A model generated the notes under the pieces. That model searched no databases. It had not been told where the DNA came from and was given only the letters and a program-made list of their open reading frames with translations. A stretch of DNA of 45,889 nt from the NCBI GenBank assembly GCA_938017685.1, contig CALIIL010000003.1:1-45889 (forward strand). Direction: 5' to 3'. This DNA comes from an uncultured Chitinophagaceae bacterium (GTDB lineage Bacteria > Bacteroidota > Bacteroidia > Chitinophagales > Chitinophagaceae). Position 1 is the first letter of the stretch; every line of letters begins with the position of its first letter. This document shows positions 1 to 7,231 of this stretch, piece after piece. The translations under genes and the position numbers were made by a program.

Positions 1-30
1 AATAAGCGCTAATGGAGCGCTTATTTTTTT
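1..30. terminator. Rho-independent terminator hairpin at the left edge
   Basis: AATAAGCGCT (1-10) pairs perfectly with AGCGCTTATT (16-25) around a 5-base loop, and a T-run follows to position 30. It can end a plus-strand gene lying left of the window. The stop codon of engB (minus strand) lies inside the right arm, so it may also end engB transcription. Confidence 0.75.
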
Positions 31-623
31 GCCAATAAAACTTGCTCTTCTATAAAGTCAAGTACCTTATCCTTGCCTCTGTATTTCTTAGCCGAAGTAA
101 CAATCTGAGGAGGTAGCTCTTCCCATTGTTCCAATAGCTTTTTATTAAACGTACTAATATTCTTTTGTACCTCGGCCTGCTTGCTCTTATCTGATTTGGT
201 AAATAATATAGTAAATGGAATACCACGTTGACCCAAATTAGCAATAAACTCCAAATCAACCGCCTGCGGGCTATGACGGCTATCAATAAGCACAAACAAG
301 CATATCAAATTCTCTCTTTGTTCTAGATAATTATAGATCATTTTCTTCCAAGCAGCGCGTTGCGTTTTAGCCACCTTAGCATAGCCATAACCCGGCAGAT
401 CCACCCAATACATATTATCATTAATATTAAAATGATTAATTAACTGCGTTTTACCTGGTGTGGAGCTTGTTTTGGCTAGTTCTTTCTTATTGGCAAGCAT
501 ATTGATCAAACTACTCTTACCCACGTTAGAACGCCCTATAAATGCAAACTCGGGCCTGTCCGGTTTAGGACACTTAGCCAAGTCTGTATTACTTATTATA
601 AAATCTGCCTTTACGATATTCAT
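21..623 (-). CDS. engB: Ribosome biogenesis GTPase EngB (YihA/YsxC)
   Basis: TRAFAC-class GTPase of the EngB family, involved in assembly of the large ribosomal subunit. All G motifs are visible in the 200-residue product: G1 GRSNVGKS at about 30-37, the G2 region TSSTPGKTQ at 52-60, G3 DLPGYG at 75-80, G4 TKSD at 142-145, and a G5-like SAKK near the C-terminus. Length is normal for the family. The frame is open ten codons upstream to an ATG at 653, but the start at 623 fits the family N-terminus better and avoids overlap with the likely ubiE promoter at 655-662. It is transcribed away from ubiE. Confidence 0.95.
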   Translation of the reverse strand: MNIVKADFIISNTDLAKCPKPDRPEFAFIGRSNVGKSSLINMLANKKELAKTSSTPGKTQLINHFNINDNMYWVDLPGYGYAKVAKTQRAAWKKMIYNYLEQRENLICLFVLIDSRHSPQAVDLEFIANLGQRGIPFTILFTKSDKSKQAEVQKNISTFNKKLLEQWEELPPQIVTSAKKYRGKDKVLDFIEEQVLLAKK

Positions 624-654
624 AAATTCGAGGTGCAAAGTACGAAATAGCATC

Positions 655-662
655 TACCTTTG
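655..662 (+). promoter_or_regulatory. Putative Bacteroidota -7 promoter element for ubiE-porT
   Basis: TACCTTTG matches TAnnTTTG and ends 9 bases before the ubiE ATG. No clear -33 TTG box is seen at the usual distance, so the call rests on the -7 match and position. Confidence 0.45.
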
Positions 663-671
663 TATTAATTC

Positions 672-1394
672 ATGGCAGTACTACCAAATTCGGCCTCCGA
701 GGCCAGTAAAAAAGAGCAAGTTGAGCAAATGTTTGATGACATTGCACCCAACTATGATAAGCTTAACCATATCCTTTCTTTTCAAATAGATAATCTATGG
801 CGTAAGCGCGTACGCAAAAAATTAGCTCCCCAGCAACCTCAAGAAATATTGGATATTGCCACAGGTACAGCCGACCTTGCCATAGAACTCAGTAAGCTTA
901 ATCCTAAAAAAATCATAGGGCTTGACCTATCGGCTCAAATGATTGCTGCTGGCGATGAAAAACTAAAAGCCAAAAAGCTAACCCATATAATATCTTTAGA
1001 AAAGGGAGACAGCGAGGATATGCGCTTTGAAGATAATCGTTTCGATGCCATCACCGTGTCCTTTGGTGTACGCAACTTCGAAAACTTAGACAAAGGACTA
1101 ACAGAAATACATCGTGTACTCAAGCCGGGGAAAGCATTTATAATTCTAGAATTTTCAAAAGTTAAAACTTTTCCAATCAAACAATTTTACAACTTCTATT
1201 CGCGTTATATCATTCCGTTTATTGGTAAATTGTTTAGCAAAAACAACGAAGCTTACACTTATTTACCAAATTCAGTACAAGTTTTCCCAGAAGGAGAAGA
1301 AATGTGCTTAATTTTAAAAAACATTGGTTTTACCAACATAATATGCAAACGACTAACATTTGGAATAGCAAGTATGTACTACTGCGAAAAATAG
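672..1394 (+). CDS. ubiE: Demethylmenaquinone methyltransferase UbiE/MenG
   Basis: Class I SAM-dependent methyltransferase that carries out the C-methylation making menaquinone, the usual quinone of Bacteroidota. The 240-residue protein has the family signatures: N-terminal FDDIAPNYDKLNHILS, SAM-binding motif I DIATGTADLA, an acidic GLDLS segment, VSFGVRNFEN, and the LKPGKAFIILEFSK post-motif. The C-terminus ends with the usual MYYCEK-like sequence. A TAnnTTTG element lies just upstream. Its 3' end overlaps the 5' end of porT, which reads in another frame, so the two are probably cotranscribed. Confidence 0.95.
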   Translation: MAVLPNSASEASKKEQVEQMFDDIAPNYDKLNHILSFQIDNLWRKRVRKKLAPQQPQEILDIATGTADLAIELSKLNPKKIIGLDLSAQMIAAGDEKLKAKKLTHIISLEKGDSEDMRFEDNRFDAITVSFGVRNFENLDKGLTEIHRVLKPGKAFIILEFSKVKTFPIKQFYNFYSRYIIPFIGKLFSKNNEAYTYLPNSVQVFPEGEEMCLILKNIGFTNIICKRLTFGIASMYYCEK

Positions 1395-2089
1395 GCTTAC
1401 TCTTTTTCTCATTATTCATTTTCTCACAAAGTGCAATCGCACAAGGAGAAAAAATGAATAACAGAGATCATGATTTCAAAAAGTTTTATTTCGGCATCAT
1501 GATTGGGTTAAACTCATCGCAATATAAGATGTTTCATGACGAGTATTTTATTCAATACGATAGTATTAAAGAAATAACGCCACTATGGAAACCCGGGTTT
1601 CAATTAGGAATTGCGGGGAATTTAAGACTGTCTAACTTTATTGATGTGCGCACCGTGCCTTCATTTGTATTGCGAGAAAAATCTGTTCGTTATCGCTTTC
1701 CAATTCAAGGACAAGCCGATTCTATTCTGACCAATAACTACGAATCAATACTCTTTAGCTGGCCTTTCGAATTTAAGTTTAAAAGCGATCGTCAGGAAAA
1801 CTTTCGTTTCTATGCACTAGCTGGTGGTAAGATTGATTATGATTTTAACTCAAGCGTAAGCAAGCGCCGAACAGATGAGCTGCTTCGAGTACGTCCCTTT
1901 GATTATGGATACAACTTAGGCGTGGGATTTGAATTTTATTTCCCTAACTTCATACTAGCACCAGAGATTAAGCTATCGCAAGGACTACGCAACATCCTTA
2001 TCAAAGATGATAATGATGAACAAACAGCCAAGGCTGTGGAACGTATTAATACACGCATGATTATGTTCTCTTTGTTTATTCAGGGATAG
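1343..2089 (+). CDS. porT: Type IX secretion outer membrane protein PorT
   Basis: Outer-membrane beta-barrel protein of the PorT/SprT family, needed for T9SS function. The N-terminus is a signal peptide (hydrophobic LLFFSLFIFSQSAIAQ), followed by FYFGIMIGLNSS. Family blocks follow: PGFQLGIAGNLRLSNFIDVRTVPSF, split here as PGFQLGIAGNLRL and FIDVRTVPSF, then FKFKSDRQENFRFYALAGG and the late FYFPNFILAPEIKLSQGLRN. The frame is open from an ATG at 1304. The ATG at 1343 gives a 248-residue protein with a plausible signal peptide and a 52-base overlap with ubiE. ubiE next to porT is a recurrent arrangement in Bacteroidota. The exact start is uncertain. Confidence 0.85.
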   Translation: MQTTNIWNSKYVLLRKIGLLFFSLFIFSQSAIAQGEKMNNRDHDFKKFYFGIMIGLNSSQYKMFHDEYFIQYDSIKEITPLWKPGFQLGIAGNLRLSNFIDVRTVPSFVLREKSVRYRFPIQGQADSILTNNYESILFSWPFEFKFKSDRQENFRFYALAGGKIDYDFNSSVSKRRTDELLRVRPFDYGYNLGVGFEFYFPNFILAPEIKLSQGLRNILIKDDNDEQTAKAVERINTRMIMFSLFIQG

Positions 2090-2101
2090 TAACTCTTGTG
2101 T

Positions 2102-2128
2102 TGTCATGCTGAATTCATTTCAGCATCT
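2102..2128. repeat. REP-like intergenic palindrome
   Basis: The segment contains GCTGAA and TTCAGC as inverted arms around a 5-base centre, flanked by TGTCAT and ATCT. From memory it resembles palindromic intergenic elements scattered through many Bacteroidota genomes. Only one copy is in this window. A short open frame through it is not a gene. The rest of 2129-2285 shows nothing I can support. Confidence 0.45.
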
Positions 2129-2285
2129 TCTGTATTGAGTGCTCAGCCTCTCGATCACTTATTAAAACCTACTATTATTTTTATATTGCTTTGCGAGCAA
2201 TCGATTAAGTCAAAGACTTCCGTTATCTTTAAGTTGAGATTATGTTGTTCCACAAAAACAACAATAATAGCCCTCCAATAATTAG

Positions 2286-2293
2286 TAACTTTG
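2286..2293 (+). promoter_or_regulatory. Putative -7 promoter element for the immunity-like gene
   Basis: TAACTTTG matches TAnnTTTG and lies 15 bases before the ATG at 2309. No -33 box at proper spacing is evident. Confidence 0.5.
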
Positions 2294-2308
2294 TATTCAA
2301 AATGAATA

Positions 2309-2749
2309 ATGGAAGAGTTTGAACTAAAAGGAGAAAATGGAATCATAACTATTCAAATTAAAGAAATTTTTGGATTTCCAAATGAAACTTCTTTAATGGG
2401 AGGGTATGATTGTGCTGTTAGAATTGAAATTGGAGTTGGTTCCTATTTAGTAAAAAGCAGTTTTTATACATCAACAGGAGAACCATTCAAGTTTTATAAG
2501 AAACTGAAAAAGTGCCATGACGAACTAAATGGCATTGCGGAATTTGACTCCTACGAAAGCAACTTAGAATTGAATATTAAATATGAACTTGGAAAAATTT
2601 TAATCCGAGGAAAGTATCAAGAGAACTTGGGCGTAGAGAATATATTAGAATTCGACTTCTATAGTAATCAATCTTATTTTAAATATTCTTTAGACCAATT
2701 AGTACAAATTTGTAATAAATATGGTGGAATGAAAGGAATAAATAATTAA
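2309..2749 (+). CDS. Hypothetical protein resembling WapI/DUF6228-type immunity proteins
   Basis: A 146-residue soluble protein with no signal peptide or membrane segment. The pattern is an N-terminal ELKGENG strand, a central KSSFYTSTGEPFKFYKKLKKCHDELNGIAEFDSYE block and a late DFYSNQSYFKYSLDQLVQICNKYG block; I quote these as landmarks KSSFYTSTGE, FKFYKKLKKC and FYSNQSYFKY. This layout recalls small immunity proteins of the WapI/DUF6228 type (an acidic or aromatic beta-sandwich with a helix between strand sets). No toxin, Rhs or WapA gene is nearby. It stands alone with its own promoter-like element between porT and convergent lspA. The family assignment is from pattern memory only and is tentative. 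Confidence 0.6.
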   Translation: MEEFELKGENGIITIQIKEIFGFPNETSLMGGYDCAVRIEIGVGSYLVKSSFYTSTGEPFKFYKKLKKCHDELNGIAEFDSYESNLELNIKYELGKILIRGKYQENLGVENILEFDFYSNQSYFKYSLDQLVQICNKYGGMKGINN

Positions 2750-2806
2750 CATCTGATCTAATATTGATTACTTGTCAATAATACAATAGTTCGAATATAA
2801 AGCGCA

Positions 2807-2830
2807 GTTGCTATGACCATAAGTAGCAAC
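2807..2830. other. Inverted repeat between convergent genes
   Basis: GTTGCTA (2807-2813) and TAGCAAC (2824-2830) are perfect inverted arms with a 10-base loop, lying between the 3' ends of the immunity-like gene and lspA. There is no T-run, so it is not a standard intrinsic terminator. Confidence 0.35.
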
Positions 2831-2855
2831 TCATTATAAGCTATATTAAAGTAAC

Positions 2856-3485
2856 CTAAGCTGCCTTAGTAATAAAGCGGTTCTGAAAGATGAGGATAGT
2901 TACTACACCAATAAAAATGGAAGCATCGGCCACATTAAAAACAGGCTTAAAGAACTCAAACATCTGTCCGCCAACTACAGGCACCCAATCCGGCCATTGA
3001 AATTTGAATAGAGGAAAATACAGCATATCAACTACATTACCATGAAAAAGCTCGCCATACCCCTCGCCCCATCCTACTAACTTTGCCTTATGAACACTTG
3101 CGCTGACAGTAAATATTTTACTATAAATCATACTATCTATCAAATTACCTAATGCACCTGCCAAAATTAATGAAGCACAAGTAATTAAGCCCTTGTGATA
3201 AGCTTCTTTGACTAGTGTATTTTTAATATAAATAAAGCCCCAAATAACAGCGATTAATCTAAATAACGTTAGACCAAACTTACCCCACTTACCGCCAAAA
3301 TTCATCCCAAAGGCCATGCCCGAATTTTCAATAAAATATATTTGAAACCAAGTGCCAAACACCTCATAATGGTCATACAAAGCAAAATTAAGCTTTACAT
3401 ACACTTTTAATACTTGATCTATAAGCAACACTAAGAATACAATAAATACGGCCTGTTTAAACTTCAAGATTTTTAATTTGTTCAA
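2856..3485 (-). CDS. lspA: Lipoprotein signal peptidase LspA
   Basis: Inner-membrane aspartyl protease that cleaves prolipoprotein signal peptides after lipidation of the +1 Cys. Four hydrophobic segments are visible. Family motifs are IENSGMAFGM, the first catalytic Asp in GNLIDS, and the second in FNVADASIFIG. A roughly 30-residue periplasmic insertion between the two aspartates is usual for Bacteroidota LspA. At 209 residues it is slightly longer than E. coli LspA. The first possible start is a TTG at 3485, but a TACATTTG promoter-like element overlaps it; a TTG at 3467 (giving MKFKQAV) is an alternative. The lipoprotein encoded at 45.2 kb would be a substrate. Confidence 0.92.
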   Translation of the reverse strand: MNKLKILKFKQAVFIVFLVLLIDQVLKVYVKLNFALYDHYEVFGTWFQIYFIENSGMAFGMNFGGKWGKFGLTLFRLIAVIWGFIYIKNTLVKEAYHKGLITCASLILAGALGNLIDSMIYSKIFTVSASVHKAKLVGWGEGYGELFHGNVVDMLYFPLFKFQWPDWVPVVGGQMFEFFKPVFNVADASIFIGVVTILIFQNRFITKAA

Positions 3486-3490
3486 ATGTA
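3483..3490 (-). promoter_or_regulatory. Putative -7 promoter element for lspA
   Basis: On the minus strand this reads TACATTTG, a full match to TAnnTTTG. It overlaps the outermost possible lspA start codon. If it is active, translation must begin further in, for example at the TTG at 3467. Confidence 0.4.
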
Positions 3491-3524
3491 CGAGTTCAAG
3501 GTCAAAAAAGCTTTTGGCATATAA

Positions 3525-3554
3525 ATAAAAAAAAGTCAGTAGAGATTTACTGAC
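3525..3554 (-). terminator. Rho-independent terminator of the lamin-tail/T9SS cargo gene
   Basis: On the minus strand GTCAGTA pairs with TACTGAC around a 6-base loop (arms at 3548-3554 and 3535-3541) and is followed directly by eight T residues. It lies 24 bases past the stop codon at 3578. Confidence 0.8.
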
Positions 3555-3577
3555 CTTTTTATCAAAACATTTAGATA

Positions 3578-6500
3578 CTACAACTTAATAAAAGTATAAG
3601 TACTATGTTCTTGCAAGCTAGGAATTGAAATAAAATATTTACCCGCCGCCAAATGCTCAACATCTAACTTAATCGTCTTAAAACCTTTATTTAAATGAAT
3701 CGTTTGCGTTTTAAGTACTTTCCCAGATACATCCATCATTTGAATATTAATGGCCGCATCCTCCGCTATAACAAAGCTTAGGTTTAATATATCCTGAGCA
3801 GGGTTAGGGTATAGATTGCTAATTTCTGTTCTATCCGCAGCAAGATTAATAGTTAATACTTCACTATACGTGTACTGCCCATCTAAATCAACCATTTTTA
3901 ATCGATAATAATTTTTATGCTTTAATGGATTATTATCCCAAGAATTATAATTCGTTCTCAATGTATTTTGCCCAGTTGCATTAATAGTATTTAAATAGCT
4001 AAAGTCCGCACCATTAGCACTACATTCCACTTCGTAATGAGAAAAATTCTTTTCGTCCATTACAACCCAACTTAAGTTTACCTTTTGCTCCATTACAGTA
4101 GCCATAAAATCAACCAAAGTAACGGGCAACACAGCAGGAATTGGAGGACAAGGGCCAATCGTAGAGGAAACCATTGTCATACAAGAGCCCAAAATCATCT
4201 GTGCTGTAATGGGACCAGTATACATGGCTGGCAATGTAAAAGTGCCGTCCATATTAGAGCTAGGCGTTGCTCCGGCAGGAACTGTTATTGAAAAAGTTGG
4301 ATTAACAACCGCTTCTTGCGGCGATATCAATACGGTAGGCTTATCGAGCAAAGCGCCTGTGCAACCGCCTTGAACAATTACTAATGGAGGATTGCTTTCC
4401 ATAACCTCAGCAAAATTGGGCGAATCAATTGTTGCAATACAAGAGGCAGTACTTGGAGGCACTAAGGAATCAATTTCATAAGAGCCGGCAGCACTTACCG
4501 TTATTGGGTAAGTTGGATCCGCTCCTACTAAAGCAGGAAATGCTGAACTAATACCGTTAACGCTTATCCAAGGGATATAACCAGCTAGGCTCGCTGAACT
4601 TGTAATATCTAAGGTTGTAGTGCTAGGTGTGCCCGTACCATTACAAATAGTACTCGTACCAGCAATTGTAGCTATTGGACAAACTACTGTAATACCACCA
4701 ATTGCAGCACTTGTTGCATCTGCTTCAGAACAAGCAATATTTATTGGTTGTACAATGGCTTTAAAGAATAAGTTACCATTATTATTACAATCATCAATAG
4801 AAACCACATATTGCTTACAATTAACAGTAGTGGCAGGTGCTGCACCATTGGTGGCACCGGCGGTTGGATTTGATTGTCCACCCCAAGATCCAGTTCCATC
4901 AGTACTTCTCGCTACACTAGAACCATTCCCCGAATCGTTGGCCGTGGCCACCTGAGCATGCGTAACAGATGCGCTACCTACTCCACAGCCAGCAGAATAC
5001 GTAAAACTTTCAGAACCACCTGGGCTATTTCCAGCTGAGGGTCCATCAAAAGTAATATTATCAACTTGTGTAAGGGAAGGATCAAACAAGGATACAAATT
5101 CACCACTATTAGTCATTACCAAAGCGCCAGAGCCACCAACTACACAACTAGCGCATGTATTTACATCTAAATCTACAGCCACACTTGTGGCAGGATTAGC
5201 TTGATTAGAATTAGACGTTCCTATTACATAAAAACCAGAGGCTGGGCAAGTCGTTGCCGAAGGTATTTGAATAACCCAGTCGCCATCTGTTAGTATATAA
5301 CAACCAATGGCTGTATTTGGATTACAAGCTATTTCTATCCACTCGCCAGTTGGGCTTGAGCCATCATTATTGACTGGGTCATAGCATACTTCATTTAATA
5401 CCGGACTGCCTGTGTAAGCCGCGCTAGAAACTACAATCTGTGCTGTATCAATTAAGTCACTCATGGGAGAGGCAAATGGATCAAAAGTTGTGGTTGTTCC
5501 TTTGTACCAACTCACAACGCCGCCCTCTGGTAAGTCTATACTAGCATTGGCATCAATGCATAAATCCAATGTATCACCGGGACAGTATGTTCCAGATGCC
5601 GAAGAATTAGCAGCATCTAATACAAGTGTTGGACATATTGGTGCGGCCTTGCAATTATCATTAATTGTTATATTAATAGGTGCACTACAACCTGCGCCAT
5701 CTGTAACAGTTGCCGTTATAGGACTTGCTAATGCATTTGCCAAAGGAAATACACCTGTAGTATTTACCCCTTGAGAAACGCCATTGGCAAATAGTTCATA
5801 ACTGATATTGTAACCTCCTGAAATTAATGTACTTAAATTAACTGTACCTGGAGTAAAATCGGTAGGACATGAGATAGAGGTCTTGCTTGCTGTCATGGCA
5901 TCTACTCTTACAATTTCTACTTTTCGTCTCTCATAACACTCCCAAGCAGTTGATGTTTTTGATTTACCGCTCGTAACATTATAGGAAGAAGATCCGCAAC
6001 AGTTTACAATAAAATCCTCCCAAACAAGTTCATAAGTAGTTGTTCCAATAGGAGGTGTTACGGTATAAGTTAATGTAGTTTGCCCAGCCGAAGGAGTAGA
6101 TGTTGCTATAGAAGTCCAAGGACTTGGAGCCATGATTCCTGCCCCACTTGCTTGCACATAAGAACCAATTTTGCCATTCGCATAGCTAGTCATATTCTGC
6201 ACATTTTGATAGTTATTTACCACATATTCAAATGTGATTGGCGTGGCAGAACATACAATATATTGTTCCACATCAGTTGGTGCAGAACCAACAATTGTTG
6301 GAGCGCCAGCACCCGAAATATCAAAGGTAAATGGCACACTCACATTATCATTACCAGGTGTTGGGTGGTTGGTTGGTTGCGCTGTTGGCTGCGCTCCGCT
6401 TGTATAAGAGCCTACAATTGCTAGAGCGTTATTATCTACAGCGCCGTTGGCAAATGAACCACCATCAGGAATTCTTTGATATGATGAATTGCACCCATTA

Positions 6501-6973
6501 ATTCTTGGACCAGCATAAGACCAGTTAATATTATTTGTATTGGTAATATTTGTTAGGGCAGTTACTATAGGACTTGTTCCGTCATGAGGCGCAATGGCAT
6601 TATTAACTACAACAGCACCTAATGCTCCAAAAGCAGGAATAGAAATATTATTCACTTGATAACCGCAAGCATTATTTTCATTACCATAATATACTGCATC
6701 AACAATATTATTGCTAGCATCTAATAATAACCAAGCTTCATCTTTATTACCACCAGTACATGTACTTCCCAATATATTATTGCCAACACGCTGCATATTA
6801 GACATATTAACTCCGTAATGTGCATCGATTGTAATTCCGTTATAATCACAAGTGGTGCAAGACATACCGGTCCCGTTTGTACCACCGGGTCCATTTTCAA
6901 AACCATATGAACCAACCAGAAAATGTGCACCTGCAGCTATGCTAACCCGTTGCGAAACGCAAAGCAGCATCAT
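3578..6973 (-). CDS. Secreted lamin-tail-domain protein with T9SS sorting tail (main part of a frameshifted gene)
   Basis: This frame holds about 1,125 residues of a large secreted protein whose first 75 residues lie in another frame at 6942-7169. It begins inside a lamin-tail domain (VSIAAGAHFLVGSYGFENG). Ser/Thr/Gly-rich segments follow, then a second lamin-tail domain around LNEVCYDPVNNDGSS and GEWIEIACNP, and SprB/PKD-like repeats. The end is a type A T9SS C-terminal domain with NYYRLKMVDLDG, the tail motif LYPNPAQD and a closing KYFISI strand. T9SS would export it and anchor or release it at the cell surface. The ATG near 6973 has no signal peptide and is not credible as a true start. 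A terminator follows the stop. Confidence 0.8.
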   Translation of the reverse strand: MMLLCVSQRVSIAAGAHFLVGSYGFENGPGGTNGTGMSCTTCDYNGITIDAHYGVNMSNMQRVGNNILGSTCTGGNKDEAWLLLDASNNIVDAVYYGNENNACGYQVNNISIPAFGALGAVVVNNAIAPHDGTSPIVTALTNITNTNNINWSYAGPRINGCNSSYQRIPDGGSFANGAVDNNALAIVGSYTSGAQPTAQPTNHPTPGNDNVSVPFTFDISGAGAPTIVGSAPTDVEQYIVCSATPITFEYVVNNYQNVQNMTSYANGKIGSYVQASGAGIMAPSPWTSIATSTPSAGQTTLTYTVTPPIGTTTYELVWEDFIVNCCGSSSYNVTSGKSKTSTAWECYERRKVEIVRVDAMTASKTSISCPTDFTPGTVNLSTLISGGYNISYELFANGVSQGVNTTGVFPLANALASPITATVTDGAGCSAPINITINDNCKAAPICPTLVLDAANSSASGTYCPGDTLDLCIDANASIDLPEGGVVSWYKGTTTTFDPFASPMSDLIDTAQIVVSSAAYTGSPVLNEVCYDPVNNDGSSPTGEWIEIACNPNTAIGCYILTDGDWVIQIPSATTCPASGFYVIGTSNSNQANPATSVAVDLDVNTCASCVVGGSGALVMTNSGEFVSLFDPSLTQVDNITFDGPSAGNSPGGSESFTYSAGCGVGSASVTHAQVATANDSGNGSSVARSTDGTGSWGGQSNPTAGATNGAAPATTVNCKQYVVSIDDCNNNGNLFFKAIVQPINIACSEADATSAAIGGITVVCPIATIAGTSTICNGTGTPSTTTLDITSSASLAGYIPWISVNGISSAFPALVGADPTYPITVSAAGSYEIDSLVPPSTASCIATIDSPNFAEVMESNPPLVIVQGGCTGALLDKPTVLISPQEAVVNPTFSITVPAGATPSSNMDGTFTLPAMYTGPITAQMILGSCMTMVSSTIGPCPPIPAVLPVTLVDFMATVMEQKVNLSWVVMDEKNFSHYEVECSANGADFSYLNTINATGQNTLRTNYNSWDNNPLKHKNYYRLKMVDLDGQYTYSEVLTINLAADRTEISNLYPNPAQDILNLSFVIAEDAAINIQMMDVSGKVLKTQTIHLNKGFKTIKLDVEHLAAGKYFISIPSLQEHSTYTFIKL

Positions 6974-7169
6974 CGTCTAATAAAACCCAACCACTAATAT
7001 CAACCGAAGTGCTACCTGCATTATAAAGTTCTATAAATTCACCAGATTGGTTTTGAGGCGACCCATCATTATTACCCGCATCGGAGGTTAATTCATTAAT
7101 TGTTATTTGGGCAAAAGTAGGGGCATAGCAAAGTGTTGCAATAATGCATAGTAGTAGTAGTTTTTTCAT
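6942..7169 (-). CDS. N-terminal part of the frameshifted lamin-tail/T9SS cargo gene
   Basis: 75 codons beginning with a clear signal peptide (MKKLLLLCIIATLCYAPTFAQ) and the first half of a lamin-tail domain (ITINELTSDAG, GEFIELYNAG, DISGWVLLDDDAAL). The frame stops at a TAG at 6942-6944. The domain continues without loss in the +1 frame (IAAGAHFLVG). Removing one T from the GGTT at about 6944-6948 would fuse the halves as RFATG-SIAAGAH. A single-base insertion or a sequence error is therefore the simplest explanation. It has a -7 element and a long palindrome upstream. Confidence 0.75.
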   Translation of the reverse strand: MKKLLLLCIIATLCYAPTFAQITINELTSDAGNNDGSPQNQSGEFIELYNAGSTSVDISGWVLLDDDAALRFATG

Positions 7170-7183
7170 GACAATTATTTTAA

Positions 7184-7208
7184 TTTATGAATAAATATTA
7201 TTCATAAA
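7184..7208. other. Perfect 11-bp inverted repeat in the leader of the lamin-tail gene
   Basis: TTTATGAATAA (7184-7194) and TTATTCATAAA (7198-7208) are perfect inverted arms around the 3-base centre ATA. The repeat sits between the -7 element at 7220-7227 and the start codon at 7169 of the minus-strand gene. It could be an operator or a leader hairpin. The lack of a T-run argues against a terminator for the upstream epimerase gene. Confidence 0.55.
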
Positions 7209-7219
7209 AGACTTGTAGT

Positions 7220-7227
7220 CAAATATA
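7220..7227 (-). promoter_or_regulatory. Putative -7 promoter element for the lamin-tail/T9SS cargo gene
   Basis: Reads TATATTTG on the minus strand (a full TAnnTTTG match), just beyond the stop codon of the epimerase gene and 50 bases before the ATG at 7169. Confidence 0.5.
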
Positions 7228-7231
7228 TTAA

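Noticed and set aside
2096-2281. 61-codon open frame downstream of porT
   Set aside because: Its first part is the translation of the REP-like palindrome, a pattern seen wherever that repeat occurs, and the rest has no protein-like features.
6942-6950. Programmed +1 frameshift in the lamin-tail gene
   Set aside because: A stop codon follows the shift site, as in prfB, but there is no slippery codon allowing good re-pairing (GGT to GTT) and no upstream stimulating sequence. A base insertion or error is simpler.
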